Below are positions 18,544 through 29,088 of a DNA stretch of 64,000 bases, piece by piece; position 1 is the stretch's first letter, and each line of letters begins with the position of its first letter. This DNA is from Pseudomonas anguilliseptica (GTDB taxonomy: Bacteria; Pseudomonadota; Gammaproteobacteria; Pseudomonadales; Pseudomonadaceae): positions 682,001-746,000 of the forward strand of contig NZ_JAEIOI010000001.1 of the NCBI RefSeq assembly GCF_021375795.1, read 5' to 3'. Below the pieces are notes generated by a model. That model was not told where the DNA came from. It was given only the letters and a program-made list of their open reading frames with translations, and did no database searches. The translations under genes were made by a program, and so were the position numbers.

Positions 18544-21375
18544 ATGACCGACTACAAAGCCACGCTGAATCTGCCTGATACCCAATTTCCGATGAAAGCC
18601 GGCCTGCCGCAGCGCGAGCCACAGATTCTGCAGCGCTGGAACGAGATTGGCCTGTATCAGAAGCTGCGCGCGCAAGGCGAAGGTCGGCCGAAGTTCGTCC
18701 TGCACGACGGCCCGCCCTATGCCAACGGCAGCATCCACATCGGTCATGCGGTCAACAAGATCCTCAAGGACATCATCACCCGTTCCAAGACTCTGGCCGG
18801 CTTCGACGCGCCCTATGTGCCGGGCTGGGACTGCCACGGTCTGCCGATCGAGCACAAGGTGGAGACCACCTTTGGCAAGAATCAGCCGTCCGACCTGACC
18901 CGCGAGCGCTGCCGCACCTATGCCGCCGAGCAGATCGAAGGGCAGAAAGCCGACTTCGTTCGCCTCGGGGTGTTGGGCGACTGGAGCAACCCGTACAAGA
19001 CCATGGACTTTGCCAATGAAGCCGGCGAAATCCGTGCGCTGGCCGAGATGGTCAAGCAGGGTTTTGTGTTCAAGGGCCTGAAGCCGGTCAACTGGTGCTT
19101 CGACTGCGGTTCCGCACTGGCGGAGGCCGAGGTCGAGTATCAGGACAAGAAGTCCGACGCCATCGACGTGGCCTTCGTGGTTGAAGACGCCGATAAGCTG
19201 GCTGCCGCGTTTGGCCTGGCCAGTCTGCCGAAACCGGCTTCCATCGTGATCTGGACCACCACGCCATGGACCATTCCGGCCAACCAGGCGCTGAACGTTC
19301 ACCCTGAATTTACCTACGCGCTGGTCGATACCGGCGAGCGTCTGCTGCTGCTGGCTGAAGAGTTGGTGGAGGGTTGTCTGGCCCGTTATGGCCTGCAGGG
19401 CGAAGTCATCGCCACCGCGCCAGGCGCGGCGCTGGAGCTGATTCGCTTCCGTCATCCGTTCTATGAGCGCTTTGCCCCGGTCTATCTGGCCGACTACGTT
19501 GAGCTGGGCGCTGGCACTGGCGTGGTGCACTCGGCGCCTGCCTATGGTGAGGATGACTTCCGTTCCTGCAAAGGCTACGGCATGAGCAACGACGACATCC
19601 TCAGTCCGGTGCAGAGCAACGGCGTGTATGTCAGCGATCTGCCGTTCTTTGGTGGCCAGTTTATCTGGAAGGCCAACCCGGCCATCGTCGCCAAGCTGGA
19701 AGAAGTCGGCGCGCTGCTCAAGCACGAAGCCATCCAGCACAGCTACATGCATTGCTGGCGCCACAAGACCCCGCTGATCTACCGCGCCACGGCGCAGTGG
19801 TTCGTCGGTATGGACAAGCAGCCTAATGAAGGCGGCACCCTGCGCGAGCGCGCGCTGGCAGCCATCGAGCAAACCCAGTTCGTCCCCGCGTGGGGTCAGG
19901 CTCGCCTGCACAGCATGATCGCTGGGCGTCCGGACTGGTGCATCTCGCGTCAGCGCAACTGGGGTGTGCCAATCCCGTTCTTCCTGCACAAGGCTACGGG
20001 TGAACTGCACCCGCTCACTGCCGAGTTGATGGAGGATGTGGCCAAGCGTGTCGAGCAAGAGGGCATCGAGGCCTGGTTCAAACTGGATGCCGCCGAGCTG
20101 CTCGGCGATGAAGCCGCCGACTACGACAAGATCAGCGACACCCTGGACGTCTGGTTTGACTCCGGCACCACGCACTGGCACGTGCTGCGCGGCTCGCACA
20201 ATCTGGGCCACGCCAGCGGCCCGCGTGCTGACCTGTATCTGGAAGGCTCCGACCAGCATCGCGGCTGGTTCCATTCCTCGCTGTTGACCGGCGCGGCTAT
20301 CGACGGCCATGCGCCGTACAAAGAGCTGCTGACTCACGGTTTCGTGGTCGATGAGAACGGCCGCAAGATGTCCAAGTCTCTGGGCAATGTGGTCGCGCCG
20401 CAGGAAGTGAATGACAGTCTGGGTGCCGATATCCTGCGTCTGTGGGTGTCGTCCACCGACTACTCCGGCGAGATGGCGGTGTCCAAGGTCATCCTGCAGC
20501 GCAGCGCCGATTCCTACCGGCGTATCCGCAACACCGCGCGCTTCCTGCTCTCCAACCTCAGCGGCTTCGACCCGGCCCAGCACCTGCTGCCGGCGGAAGA
20601 TATGCTGGCGCTGGACCGCTGGGCTGTAGATCGCGCCCTGCTGCTGCAGCGCGAAATCGAAGAAGCTTACGACAGCTACCGTTTCTGGAACGTCTATCAG
20701 AAGGTGCACAACTTCTGTGTGCAGGAGCTGGGCGGTTTCTACCTCGACATCATCAAGGACCGTCAGTACACCACCGCCGCCGATAGCGTGGCGCGTCGCT
20801 CCTGTCAGACCGCGCTGTTCCATATTGCCGAAGCCCTGGTGCGCTGGATCGCCCCAGTGCTGTCGTTCACTGCCGATGAGCTGTGGGAATACCTGCCAGG
20901 CGCGCGCAACGAGTCGGTGATGCTCAATGGCTGGTATCAGGGGCTGAGTGAATTGCCGGAAGGTTTCGAGCTGGACCGAGCCTTCTGGGAGCGCGTGATG
21001 GCGGTCAAGGTCGCGGTAAACAAGGAAATGGAAAACCTGCGTGCAGCCAAGGCCATTGGCGGCAACCTGCAGGCGGAAGTGACCCTGTATGCCGAAGACA
21101 GTCTGATCGCCGATTTGAACAAGCTCGGTAACGAACTGCGCTTTGTGCTGATCACCTCCACCGCCAGTCTGGCTCCGCTTGCCAGTGCGCCAAGCGATGC
21201 CGTGGAGACAGAAGTGGCGGGGCTCAAGCTGAAAGTATTGAAGTCCGGACACGCCAAGTGCGGTCGTTGCTGGCATCACCGCGAGGACGTTGGGGTGAAC
21301 CCGGCGCATCCGGAAATCTGCGGTCGCTGCGTGGATAACATCGAAGGCGCGGGCGAGGTTCGTCATTATGCTTAA
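18544..21375 (+). CDS. ileS: Isoleucyl-tRNA synthetase
   Basis: A 943-residue class I synthetase of the bacterial type. The HIGH motif occurs in [19 protein letters not shown] and KMSKS in [12 protein letters not shown]. The CP1 editing domain contains [13 protein letters not shown]. The C-terminal zinc site has CGRCWHHRE and CGRCVDN. The start at ATG 18544 ([11 protein letters not shown]) fits the family. It overlaps lspA by 8 bases, so translation is likely coupled. Confidence 0.98.
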   Translation: MTDYKATLNLPDTQFPMKAGLPQREPQILQRWNEIGLYQKLRAQGEGRPKFVLHDGPPYANGSIHIGHAVNKILKDIITRSKTLAGFDAPYVPGWDCHGLPIEHKVETTFGKNQPSDLTRERCRTYAAEQIEGQKADFVRLGVLGDWSNPYKTMDFANEAGEIRALAEMVKQGFVFKGLKPVNWCFDCGSALAEAEVEYQDKKSDAIDVAFVVEDADKLAAAFGLASLPKPASIVIWTTTPWTIPANQALNVHPEFTYALVDTGERLLLLAEELVEGCLARYGLQGEVIATAPGAALELIRFRHPFYERFAPVYLADYVELGAGTGVVHSAPAYGEDDFRSCKGYGMSNDDILSPVQSNGVYVSDLPFFGGQFIWKANPAIVAKLEEVGALLKHEAIQHSYMHCWRHKTPLIYRATAQWFVGMDKQPNEGGTLRERALAAIEQTQFVPAWGQARLHSMIAGRPDWCISRQRNWGVPIPFFLHKATGELHPLTAELMEDVAKRVEQEGIEAWFKLDAAELLGDEAADYDKISDTLDVWFDSGTTHWHVLRGSHNLGHASGPRADLYLEGSDQHRGWFHSSLLTGAAIDGHAPYKELLTHGFVVDENGRKMSKSLGNVVAPQEVNDSLGADILRLWVSSTDYSGEMAVSKVILQRSADSYRRIRNTARFLLSNLSGFDPAQHLLPAEDMLALDRWAVDRALLLQREIEEAYDSYRFWNVYQKVHNFCVQELGGFYLDIIKDRQYTTAADSVARRSCQTALFHIAEALVRWIAPVLSFTADELWEYLPGARNESVMLNGWYQGLSELPEGFELDRAFWERVMAVKVAVNKEMENLRAAKAIGGNLQAEVTLYAEDSLIADLNKLGNELRFVLITSTASLAPLASAPSDAVETEVAGLKLKVLKSGHAKCGRCWHHREDVGVNPAHPEICGRCVDNIEGAGEVRHYA

Positions 21376-21889
21376 CAACGGCACGCCTAACGCCAGTCGT
21401 TTCGGGCGCCTGGCCTGGCTGTGGCTGAGCCTGCTGGTGTTTGTGGTCGACCAGGCGAGCAAGTTCTGGTTCGACAACAACCTGACCATGTACCAGCAGA
21501 TCGTGATCATCCCCGACTACTTCAGCTGGACCCTGGCTTACAACACCGGTGCTGCCTTCAGTTTCCTGGCTGATGCCGCCGGCTGGCAACGCTGGTTCTT
21601 CGCCGCAATTGCCGTGGTGGTCAGCGCAGTGCTGGTGGTCTGGCTCAAGCGCCTTAAGCCAAATGAAACCTGGTTGGCGGTGGCTTTGGCGTTAGTGCTG
21701 GGTGGTGCGCTGGGTAACCTGGTGGATCGCGTGGTGTTTGGCCATGTGGTCGACTTTATCCTGCTGCACTGGCATCAGCAGTGGTACTTCCCGGCCTTCA
21801 ACGTGGCCGATATGGCCATCACCGGCGGTGCCATCCTGCTGGCGCTGGATATGTTCAAAAGTGAAAAGTCCGGAGAAACAGGCAAATGA
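21368..21889 (+). CDS. lspA: Lipoprotein signal peptidase (SPase II)
   Basis: A 173-residue inner-membrane aspartyl protease with four helices that cleaves prolipoprotein signal peptides; BamD in this window is a likely substrate. Conserved motifs are [39 protein letters not shown] and the catalytic-region [12 protein letters not shown]. The gene overlaps ileS and its stop overlaps fkpB (ATGA). Confidence 0.97.
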   Translation: MLNNGTPNASRFGRLAWLWLSLLVFVVDQASKFWFDNNLTMYQQIVIIPDYFSWTLAYNTGAAFSFLADAAGWQRWFFAAIAVVVSAVLVVWLKRLKPNETWLAVALALVLGGALGNLVDRVVFGHVVDFILLHWHQQWYFPAFNVADMAITGGAILLALDMFKSEKSGETGK

Positions 21890-22323
21890 CTGACGTGCGT
21901 ATCGGTCCGGACAGGGAAGTGACTCTGCATTTCGCCCTCAAGCTGGACAACGGCGATGTAGTCGACAGTAACTTCGATAAAAAGCCCGCCACCTTCAAGG
22001 TCGGCGACGGTAATCTGTTGCCAGGCTTTGAACAGGCCATCTATGGCTTGAAAGCGGGCGACAAGCGCAGTCTGTCGATCAGCCCGGAGCAGGGCTTTGG
22101 TCAAGGCAATCCGCAGAATGTCCAGGTTATGCCACGCAGCCAGTTTCAGGATATGGAGCTGTCGGAGGGCCTGCTGGTGATCTTTAATGACGCCGCCAAT
22201 GCCGAGTTGCCGGGGGTGGTCAAAGCTTTTGACGATAACCAGGTAACCATCGACTTCAACCACCCGTTGGCCGGCAAGGCGCTGAGCTTTGAGGTGGAGA
22301 TTATTGAGGTCAAAGCGCTCTAA
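21886..22323 (+). CDS. fkpB: FKBP-type peptidyl-prolyl isomerase (SlpA-like)
   Basis: A 145-residue cytosolic FKBP of the SlyD/SlpA type: VTLHFALKLDNGDVVDSNF at the start, LLPGFEQAIYGLKAGDKRSLSI in the FKBP fold and an IF (insert-in-flap) domain around residues 70-120 (ISPEQGFG). It lacks the His-rich tail of SlyD. The position between lspA and ispH is conserved in gammaproteobacteria. Confidence 0.93.
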   Translation: MTDVRIGPDREVTLHFALKLDNGDVVDSNFDKKPATFKVGDGNLLPGFEQAIYGLKAGDKRSLSISPEQGFGQGNPQNVQVMPRSQFQDMELSEGLLVIFNDAANAELPGVVKAFDDNQVTIDFNHPLAGKALSFEVEIIEVKAL

Positions 22324-22325
22324 GG

Positions 22326-22359
22326 TTTAGCCCGCTCCTGTGGGGGCGGCTTTAGCCCT
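22326..22359. repeat. REP-like element between fkpB and ispH
   Basis: The stretch includes TTTAGCCCGCTCCTG, GGGGGCGG and CTTTAGCCC, resembling the Pseudomonas REP consensus. It lies directly after the fkpB stop. Confidence 0.5.
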
Positions 22360-22470
22360 GAGTGTTCCCGCGTGCTCCTCGCGATCACGGCGGCTTATAC
22401 AGATTGCTTTCCCAGTGCCTGCGGCCGCGCCGTACACTAGTCCGCAAGGCCTACCGTCGAGATACCCGCC

Positions 22471-23418
22471 ATGTATATCAAACTCGCCAATCCCCGTGGC
22501 TTCTGTGCCGGTGTCGATCGCGCCATTGAGATCGTCAACCGTGCCCTGGAAGTGTTCGGTCCGCCCATCTATGTGCGCCATGAAGTGGTACACAACAAGT
22601 TCGTGGTCGAGGACCTGCGTTCGCGTGGCGCGGTGTTTGTCGAGGAACTGGATCAGGTACCGGACGACGTCATCGTCATCTTCAGTGCCCACGGCGTCTC
22701 TCAGGCGGTACGCAGCGAAGCTGATCGACGTGGCTTGAAAGTCTTCGATGCCACCTGCCCGCTGGTGACCAAAGTGCATATGGAAGTGGTGCGCTATAGC
22801 CGAGAAGGGCGCGAATGCATCCTCATCGGCCACGAAGGGCACCCGGAAGTCGAAGGCACCATGGGCCAATACGACGCCAGCAACGGTGGCAGTATCTACC
22901 TGGTGGAGGATGAAGCAGATGTGGCCGCGCTTGAGGTACGTAACCCCGAAGCGTTGGCGTTTGTGACCCAGACCACTCTGTCCATGGATGACACCAGCAA
23001 GGTAATCGATGCCCTGCGCAGTAAATTCCCCGCCATCGGTGGCCCGCGCAAAGACGATATCTGCTACGCCACCCAGAACCGCCAGGACGCCGTCAAGCAG
23101 CTTGCTGCCGAATGCGATGTACTACTGGTGGTCGGCAGCCCCAACAGCTCCAACTCCAACCGCCTGCGCGAGCTCGCCGAACGCATGGGTACGCCCGCTT
23201 ACCTGATCGATGGTGCAGAAGACCTCAAGCAAGAGTGGTTTGCAGGTGTTGCGGGTATCGGCATTACGGCAGGTGCATCAGCGCCTGAAGTGCTGGTGCA
23301 AGGCGTAATTCAGCAACTGAGCGAGTGGGGGGCAAAAGGCGCCCAAGAGCTGCTGGGGCGCCCGGAGAACGTGACGTTTTCGATGCCGAAGGAGTTGCGG
23401 GTCATTACTCGGCAGTAG
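22471..23418 (+). CDS. ispH: 4-Hydroxy-3-methylbut-2-enyl diphosphate reductase
   Basis: A 315-residue iron-sulfur enzyme of the last step of the MEP isoprenoid pathway. The three cluster cysteines are in [24 protein letters not shown] and [10 protein letters not shown]. The substrate loop [10 protein letters not shown] and the [10 protein letters not shown] motif are intact. It has a 147-base upstream gap after fkpB holding a REP-like sequence and ends at a strong terminator shared with convergent pilE. Confidence 0.97.
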   Translation: MYIKLANPRGFCAGVDRAIEIVNRALEVFGPPIYVRHEVVHNKFVVEDLRSRGAVFVEELDQVPDDVIVIFSAHGVSQAVRSEADRRGLKVFDATCPLVTKVHMEVVRYSREGRECILIGHEGHPEVEGTMGQYDASNGGSIYLVEDEADVAALEVRNPEALAFVTQTTLSMDDTSKVIDALRSKFPAIGGPRKDDICYATQNRQDAVKQLAAECDVLLVVGSPNSSNSNRLRELAERMGTPAYLIDGAEDLKQEWFAGVAGIGITAGASAPEVLVQGVIQQLSEWGAKGAQELLGRPENVTFSMPKELRVITRQ

Positions 23419-23434
23419 GCACGTCTATTGCGCA

Positions 23435-23462
23435 ATAAAAAGGCCGGTATCCCGGCCTTTAT
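23435..23462. terminator. Bidirectional terminator between ispH and pilE
   Basis: Arms AAAAGGCCGG and CCGGCCTTT surround TATC, with T runs on both strands. Confidence 0.85.
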
Positions 23463-23467
23463 TCGTT

Positions 23468-23917
23468 CTACCAGCAGGTAGCTGCAGTTCCTGTTCCCCC
23501 TGTTATGCCTTTAACACCGCGACTGTTGATAGTTAGCGTGCTGCATGTGGCATCCGCAGCTTGAGAGCCCTGAGGCGCTGCTCTTAACAGCACGCAAGCC
23601 GCTATGGGGATGCCTGCCGCACAAACTGCTGCAGTTATCAGGTAGCGCCTGTCTTCTGAAGGGGCAGCCGCATTGGCGGCTACACCTGCATACCCAAGTC
23701 CGCCTGCTCCGGCTCCAAGATTAGTGGTATAGGTCTGGTTCTGTGAGTAGAAGCGTTCCTGCATCTGCATCACTTCTAACAGCTTGGCCTGACCTTCGCT
23801 GCGACCACTCCTCAATAGGTATTCCTGGTAGTTAGGCACCGCAATGGCTGCTAATACAGCAAGAATCACTACGACGATCATCAGTTCGATCAAACTAAAG
23901 CCTTGCTGGCGGTGCAT
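23468..23917 (-). CDS. pilE: Type IV minor pilin PilE
   Basis: A 149-residue class III prepilin. The leader MHRQQG is followed by FSLIELMIVVVILAVLAAIA with Glu5, the site for PilD cleavage and methylation. The C-terminal part has four cysteines (AVCAAG, AACVLL, ATCSTL and the penultimate Cys). PilE is a minor pilin of the pilus tip complex and connects it to the major pilin. The start ATG at 23917 overlaps the pilY1 stop (TAATG). It is the last gene of the fimT-to-pilE operon. Confidence 0.93.
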   Translation of the reverse strand: MHRQQGFSLIELMIVVVILAVLAAIAVPNYQEYLLRSGRSEGQAKLLEVMQMQERFYSQNQTYTTNLGAGAGGLGYAGVAANAAAPSEDRRYLITAAVCAAGIPIAACVLLRAAPQGSQAADATCSTLTINSRGVKGITGGTGTAATCW

Positions 23918-26900
23918 TAATTTTCTCTCCAGTAGGTTGGTTTCAGTCCACCTGCGTTTGGATCGCAGAACAGAGCGGTAGGTTTGCACTTAGGCGGTGG
24001 TTTAATTCCATCGTCTTCACCACCTTCGCAACGCTCTGCACCGCAGAGTAAGCCTGGACGACCGTCTTCGCGAAGAATAACTGCAGGCTGAGGTGGAATT
24101 CCTCCGTGAGTCAGGTCAAATCCGCGCTTATCTGTAGCTACACCGCTTATTGTTTCAGTAAAGATTGATGTGGCGTCTGTCAGGTTGAGGGCATAGAACC
24201 TTCCACGTCCGACATCTGGTCCGCAGGTCGTTACCTGCTGTCCACTGGGGCGGAATGTCGAGAACAGCACTGCGCCGCGGAAGCTTATTGAGCTAGACAG
24301 TACTTTTTCGCCAATTGGGAAGCGCATAAACCAGCCTTTGCTGTTATTGAGTGCAGACAGATCTGGAACATAACTATTGCCAGGACTGAGTTGTGCATAC
24401 AGTTCATTGATGTCGTTGCGCAGAGTTGGTATTCGGTTTACTGCCTCCAGGCGTTTGGCTTCAATTAAGTAGTTAAAGGCATCAAAAATACTCAGCGGTG
24501 GTACAACGTCCGCTGCTGTTGCCGCCGCCACCTGCGCTGGCGTGAGAGCGGGTTCGCTGCCGTCATAGGGTTTGTCACTGATCGCTGCAAGATCGGCGAG
24601 TTGGCTGGCTGCCTGGCTGTTCAGAGCGGTCTGCTCACTTTGCAGCGTTGAAAGGCGTGCCGCCTCGCTGTTCAGCGGTGTGCTGATTGCAACACTGTCG
24701 GCTTGGCTTTGCCGAGTAGCTGCTTCTACAGAAAGAATGTCGCTGTTGGTTGTTGGTCCGGTCGCATTCTGGCTCAAACCTGGGATTAACGAACTGACCT
24801 CTGTTTTGAGCGTGTCTAGTGCTGCCAAATCTGCACTTACATTAGTAGCGTCATTATTGATAAGTGTTTGGAATATGCTGTTTTGTAGTGCCAGAATTTG
24901 ATTGAGTTTGTTTCCAAGTTCGCTCTGGTTGTCAACTATCTCTTGCCGCTGAATAAAGGCCGATGACGCTTCGTGGGCAGCAACGGCAGAGGCAAGTGAT
25001 GCTTCCAAGGCTGTTGTATCAGGTTGGTTGTTGGCCCGTGCCGTTTTGAGCGCATCTTCTGCTGCTACTACGGCCTGATATTCAGTGTCGGGGATTGTGT
25101 TAAGAACCTGTAGGTTCAAATGAAGTTGCCCCCAATCCGCTGTGTTGGCATTGCTAAGCTGGGCAGCCAGGAATGCCTGGGCATTAGGGTGTGTTACGGG
25201 GGCCGAAAGCGAATTTAATGACTTGAGTCCATCAAGTGTTTCAACAATAAGGTTGTTGAGTTGTGCGCGCGCATCCATTTCTGTTGCGTGTTCAACAATA
25301 AAAGGGTCAGCGCTTATGATCGCTTCAATTGCCGCCTGTTTGGAGTTGATGTCATTGTTGGTTTGTAAGAGGGCCTGTTGTTTTGCAATGTAGCCGACAC
25401 TTGACTGGTAGTTTGATAGCGCGTCGCGCGCAGCTGCTTCAGCCGCGGTCAGTGTGGCAATTTCAGTGCGTTTTCCATTGATACGGTTTTGTATATCAGT
25501 TGCAGTCGTTCCGGTCGGATCAATGCTGCTGACATCTACCATGTCAGATTCAGTAATGGTGACGTAAGTAGCAGGCTTCTTGGCTACATTCGTATCTCGG
25601 ATTACATAGAACCGATCAATGGTGTCTTCGTTAAGTGGATGACCGCGATAGCCGGAGCCCAGTGCGATCGTATAAAAGGGTTGCTTACCTCGTTCTTTTA
25701 TCAGGGCTACGTCTGGTGCGTTATAGAACCGACGGTTGTCCAGTGCGGTTGTTCCGCCAAAATTGGCAACCCGTCCACCTGTTGCCAGGTTGCTTGCACC
25801 CGTGCTGAGTGGGTCAAGGTCAAAGCGAAATAGTTGTCCGCGCGTATCTGCGACAAAAATAGTATCAATCAAGCCGTCACCCGTGATGTCGATCAAGGTT
25901 GGGTCTGCTGGGATACTATTGGTCATACTTGTTATACGCAGGTTTGCAGGTGAAGTTTCTCCTGTGACTGGGTTAGGGCCAGCCATCCAGAGACGTTCAC
26001 CTGTGTTTGCGTCAGCAATATAGAGTGCATTTCCGTAACTGTCATTGCTAGGGGTATTTGGTGTGTCATCGTCTTGATTAGGATCATAACCACCGGTGAA
26101 GATGAGTACGTCCCGCGCACTGCCGTTCCACTTTATTTTGCTAACTTTCGGGGTCGACCACGTTTGGCCTAACCGCTGGTAGGGTGTGCCATTTGTCCCA
26201 CCAACAATTGCCCATTTCAATTTTGGCTGAATAGTGGAAGGCTCTCCGCTGTTCGCTGGGCTAACATCCAGAGCATAGTAATTACGGCCACCGCGTCCCA
26301 TGCCTGCATACAGTATGACTTCAGAAACCGGGCGAACCTTACGTATTGCATCCGCCGAGCCGTAGCTAACTTTAAGGCCGAACTGCCCGTCTATACCATA
26401 CTTCTTGCTAGCGCTACCTTTAGGGTTGTCATAATAAGCCTTGAGATTTGGCAGGAGTTCTTTCGGGATATAAACAAAAAGCTCTGCGCCTGTCTCTGGG
26501 TCTATCGCAGCAATGTGACCTTCGTTTGTGCCATAGAACAAGACGAGTTTGTCCTCTGTATTTCCTGCATCTACACGGGCCAAGTCCTCATCACTAATAT
26601 AGGCGACAACTTTGGGGGCGTTGTGCAGTACATCGGCAACTTGAAGGCGCGCCGGAGAGCCTGCTAAACCTGGGTCGCTACCGCGTGCCCAACTGATGAG
26701 TTTAGTTTTATAGTCATCTGACATAGAGGCATCGCCCAGCAATGCTTTTGAAACATTGCTGGTGTTTAAGGCATTCGAACTGAGAGTCAGGTTGATTGTG
26801 CCGGTAGCTCCTGGGCCCGCCAGTGGAGTTGTGCCTGTATATGTAAACATTTTCCTCATGCTAGGGTTGGTAAGTTTGCTTGCTGCGCCACCACTTTCAG

Positions 26901-28215
26901 CATTTCGACCATCAGCCGAGGGGCTCCAGAAACTTTGTGCGGTATCCTTGAAAAAGCCTGTCGAAGAATCAACAGCGTTGCGGCCGTTAACATCAGTAAC
27001 GATAAGGTCGCCAGTTGTTGTGTCGGTTACGGCCTTGTATTTTTTTACGTTACCGACCCAGCGGGCACCTTCGGCAGGTCTGAATAGTGCGTAGTAAAGA
27101 TCGTTGCGATAGCCAAAGTTACTGTAGGCGCTTACTGATACAGTGGGCGTGGTAAATGATGTGTTTTCTGCAAGAATGTCCACCACAATACTTTTTAAAG
27201 CACTGACCAAGCCCGACGTATCGCTGGTTGTGAAGAATTTTCCGCCGCCATAGTCTGCTGTGTCTTGAAGCAGTTGCGAATTGCCAATATTGCCGAAGCC
27301 AACTGTGTAGGTGTTGATGGTTTGTTTGCCAGCTGCTGGGGAGTTGTCCTGATTCGCGAGGTACTCGGAGAGCCCCGGCATCCAGCAGCCATCGGCTGCC
27401 GCACCGTCTGTTGGGTAGTTTCGGTTGCACGAGGTGTATTGAGTGTTCTTGCCCGCTACCAAGGTCTGAATGGCAGAGTTACTTCCTACGTCGCCGTTAG
27501 GTAGTCCGTCAGTCAGTACAATAATGTTGGACTTCTGGCATGAATTTTCTATTGGTGACTTGTAACTGCTGCCTGTAAAAGCGGCGCTATTGCTTCTCCA
27601 TGGGTTCACGGTTCGTGAGCCGGTCCCGTCTTCTATGACTCCACGTGTAGAGTTGCCATAGCGTGGGCTTTCTCCGCGCAGATAAAGTGCTGCTTCGTGA
27701 TAACTTTCAAGGAGTGGTGTTCCCCCACTGGCATAGTAGCTGCGGAGTTGTGTCTTGAAGTTGCTGGCAACAGTTGCAGCGCGGCCAACAGGAACATTGA
27801 TAAAGCCGCCGTTGCTGTTCGAGTCAAAGCGTGCAAGGCCAATATTTGAGTCGTTGGAAACAGCCAGTTCATCTACCAGTTGGCTAACGACTTGTTTGAC
27901 CACTTCCATGCGTGTAAGCGTGCCATTGTTCCTACTGTCGTTGGGTAGCCTGGTGCTTGTGCACCAGTTCTGTGGTGTTGATCCATAGTTATTAGGGACA
28001 ACTAGGGCGCGACAGTTTGTGCCGGGTACGCCGTTTAGCATGGAGCCTGATGTGTCAATAACAAACATGATGTTAGGACGGACACGTTGGTCGGCAGGAA
28101 GCTCCCGCGTCAAATAAATTTCAGTGTCATCGGCAAAGGTTATGCCGCTTTGTAATGATAGGAATAGGTAGCTGAATGCTAGTGTGCCGGTCGCTATTTT
28201 TTTCTTTTCGAACAT
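23917..28215 (-). CDS. pilY1: Type IV pilus tip adhesin PilY1 with a large helical insertion
   Basis: A 1432-residue secreted protein with a signal peptide (1-28, before DDTEIYL). The N-terminal von Willebrand A domain (about 45-400) has the metal site DTSGS at residues 54-58. The C-terminal PilY1 beta-propeller begins near residue 520, with GRGGRNYYALDVS and the Ca2+ loop DITGDGLID. Between about residues 901 and 1289 lies an Ala/Leu/Gln-rich, strongly helical stretch; the propeller resumes with SKGWFMRF and GEKVLSS. P. aeruginosa PilY1 is about 1160 residues and has only a few dozen residues there. The C-terminus is Cys-rich (CGAERCEGG, PKCKPTALFC). The gene is AT-richer than the surrounding housekeeping genes. 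PilY1 sits at the pilus tip and takes part in adhesion and surface sensing. Confidence 0.93.
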   Translation of the reverse strand: MFEKKKIATGTLAFSYLFLSLQSGITFADDTEIYLTRELPADQRVRPNIMFVIDTSGSMLNGVPGTNCRALVVPNNYGSTPQNWCTSTRLPNDSRNNGTLTRMEVVKQVVSQLVDELAVSNDSNIGLARFDSNSNGGFINVPVGRAATVASNFKTQLRSYYASGGTPLLESYHEAALYLRGESPRYGNSTRGVIEDGTGSRTVNPWRSNSAAFTGSSYKSPIENSCQKSNIIVLTDGLPNGDVGSNSAIQTLVAGKNTQYTSCNRNYPTDGAAADGCWMPGLSEYLANQDNSPAAGKQTINTYTVGFGNIGNSQLLQDTADYGGGKFFTTSDTSGLVSALKSIVVDILAENTSFTTPTVSVSAYSNFGYRNDLYYALFRPAEGARWVGNVKKYKAVTDTTTGDLIVTDVNGRNAVDSSTGFFKDTAQSFWSPSADGRNAESGGAASKLTNPSMRKMFTYTGTTPLAGPGATGTINLTLSSNALNTSNVSKALLGDASMSDDYKTKLISWARGSDPGLAGSPARLQVADVLHNAPKVVAYISDEDLARVDAGNTEDKLVLFYGTNEGHIAAIDPETGAELFVYIPKELLPNLKAYYDNPKGSASKKYGIDGQFGLKVSYGSADAIRKVRPVSEVILYAGMGRGGRNYYALDVSPANSGEPSTIQPKLKWAIVGGTNGTPYQRLGQTWSTPKVSKIKWNGSARDVLIFTGGYDPNQDDDTPNTPSNDSYGNALYIADANTGERLWMAGPNPVTGETSPANLRITSMTNSIPADPTLIDITGDGLIDTIFVADTRGQLFRFDLDPLSTGASNLATGGRVANFGGTTALDNRRFYNAPDVALIKERGKQPFYTIALGSGYRGHPLNEDTIDRFYVIRDTNVAKKPATYVTITESDMVDVSSIDPTGTTATDIQNRINGKRTEIATLTAAEAAARDALSNYQSSVGYIAKQQALLQTNNDINSKQAAIEAIISADPFIVEHATEMDARAQLNNLIVETLDGLKSLNSLSAPVTHPNAQAFLAAQLSNANTADWGQLHLNLQVLNTIPDTEYQAVVAAEDALKTARANNQPDTTALEASLASAVAAHEASSAFIQRQEIVDNQSELGNKLNQILALQNSIFQTLINNDATNVSADLAALDTLKTEVSSLIPGLSQNATGPTTNSDILSVEAATRQSQADSVAISTPLNSEAARLSTLQSEQTALNSQAASQLADLAAISDKPYDGSEPALTPAQVAAATAADVVPPLSIFDAFNYLIEAKRLEAVNRIPTLRNDINELYAQLSPGNSYVPDLSALNNSKGWFMRFPIGEKVLSSSISFRGAVLFSTFRPSGQQVTTCGPDVGRGRFYALNLTDATSIFTETISGVATDKRGFDLTHGGIPPQPAVILREDGRPGLLCGAERCEGGEDDGIKPPPKCKPTALFCDPNAGGLKPTYWREN

Positions 28216-28230
28216 GATTTTTTCCTCAGC

Positions 28231-28566
28231 TCACTGCAGCATTAGTCGAGTGGCTATGGCAGGTGAGCCACTGTTGAAAAACACCATGCCTTGCCAGTCA
28301 ATTTTCAGAGCCAATGCATCTAATTTTGTAGGTTTTCCATTCAGGAATATTTCGGTGTACTCATTTACTTCAATACGGGTCTGTGTGCAGTTTTCGCACG
28401 GTTTTGCGAGTAAATAACCGTGGGCATTCTCTGTTCCGTCAGTGCGCTCCAGGTTAAGAATTATTTCTGCATGCTCTATGTATCTTTCGCCTGGCGTCTC
28501 CGCATTGGCAAGGCTATATGCAGTAGTCGCAAAAATAAAGATAAAGGCGCTAAGTAAAATTTTCAT
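28231..28566 (-). CDS. Small exported protein between pilX and pilY1
   Basis: A 111-residue protein with a signal peptide (MKILLSAFIFIFATTAYSLANA, cleaved before ETPGER). The mature part is about 89 residues with a CENC pair and a YTEIFLNGKPTKL segment that looks beta-rich. The start is set by GAGGA six bases before ATG 28566. In P. aeruginosa a small gene, pilY2, follows pilY1 instead; this may be a counterpart in another position, but I see no similarity that proves it. It lies 14 bases after pilX and 15 before pilY1, so it belongs to the minor-pilin operon. Confidence 0.75.
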   Translation of the reverse strand: MKILLSAFIFIFATTAYSLANAETPGERYIEHAEIILNLERTDGTENAHGYLLAKPCENCTQTRIEVNEYTEIFLNGKPTKLDALALKIDWQGMVFFNSGSPAIATRLMLQ

Positions 28567-28580
28567 CGGGTGTCCTCGAT

Positions 28581-29081
28581 TCATTTGGGCGTGGACATAA
28601 CCAGCCCGCCGACTTGTTCGGAGAAGGCTCCGCTGGTTAGGGTTGAGCGTGTTGTTAATTCAAACTGGTCGCAGTTAAATTTTTCTGCAGAAGTACCGTC
28701 GCCGAATAATAAGCAGTCAACGCTACCCAGCGAGTTTGTGTTAGTTGCTTGGGTGAGGTTTGCTTCGGCTATGCGGGGCGCGAGCCCTAATGCAGCACGG
28801 CGTTCAGGGTAGCGTGCGGTTGCTTCCAGTGGTCTGGCTTTAGCATTTAGCAATGGTTGCCTATTGGCTACGCTCGTGTTCATGTTGAAAACTTGCGCTT
28901 TTAATTCACTCTGAGCCAATTGAAATGCAGATCCTCTGAATTGGCTGTTGCTTGCCATGTGTTCACTAGTGGTTGATAGTCTGACAGCAGTGACACCTGC
29001 AACGGTTAATATCAACAGAAATACAAGGGCGACAATCAGTGTTGCGCCTTGTTGTTTGTGTGGTCCGGCTGTGCTTGGCAT
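28581..29081 (-). CDS. pilX: Type IV pilus assembly minor pilin PilX
   Basis: A 166-residue prepilin-like protein. HKQQG is followed by ATLIVALVFLLILTVAGVTA, so a PilD site is present but the +5 Glu of major pilins is missing, as is usual for PilX. The start is the ATG at 29081 with GAGG upstream, eight bases after pilW. PilX is a core minor pilin of the tip-initiation complex with PilVW and PilY1. Confidence 0.88.
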   Translation of the reverse strand: MPSTAGPHKQQGATLIVALVFLLILTVAGVTAVRLSTTSEHMASNSQFRGSAFQLAQSELKAQVFNMNTSVANRQPLLNAKARPLEATARYPERRAALGLAPRIAEANLTQATNTNSLGSVDCLLFGDGTSAEKFNCDQFELTTRSTLTSGAFSEQVGGLVMSTPK

Positions 29082-29088
29082 ACCAACC

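Noticed and set aside
18493..21510. 1005-codon open frame on the minus strand across ileS
   Set aside because: It mirrors ileS exactly, has low-complexity His/Gln/Arg-rich sequence and no domain; antisense shadow.
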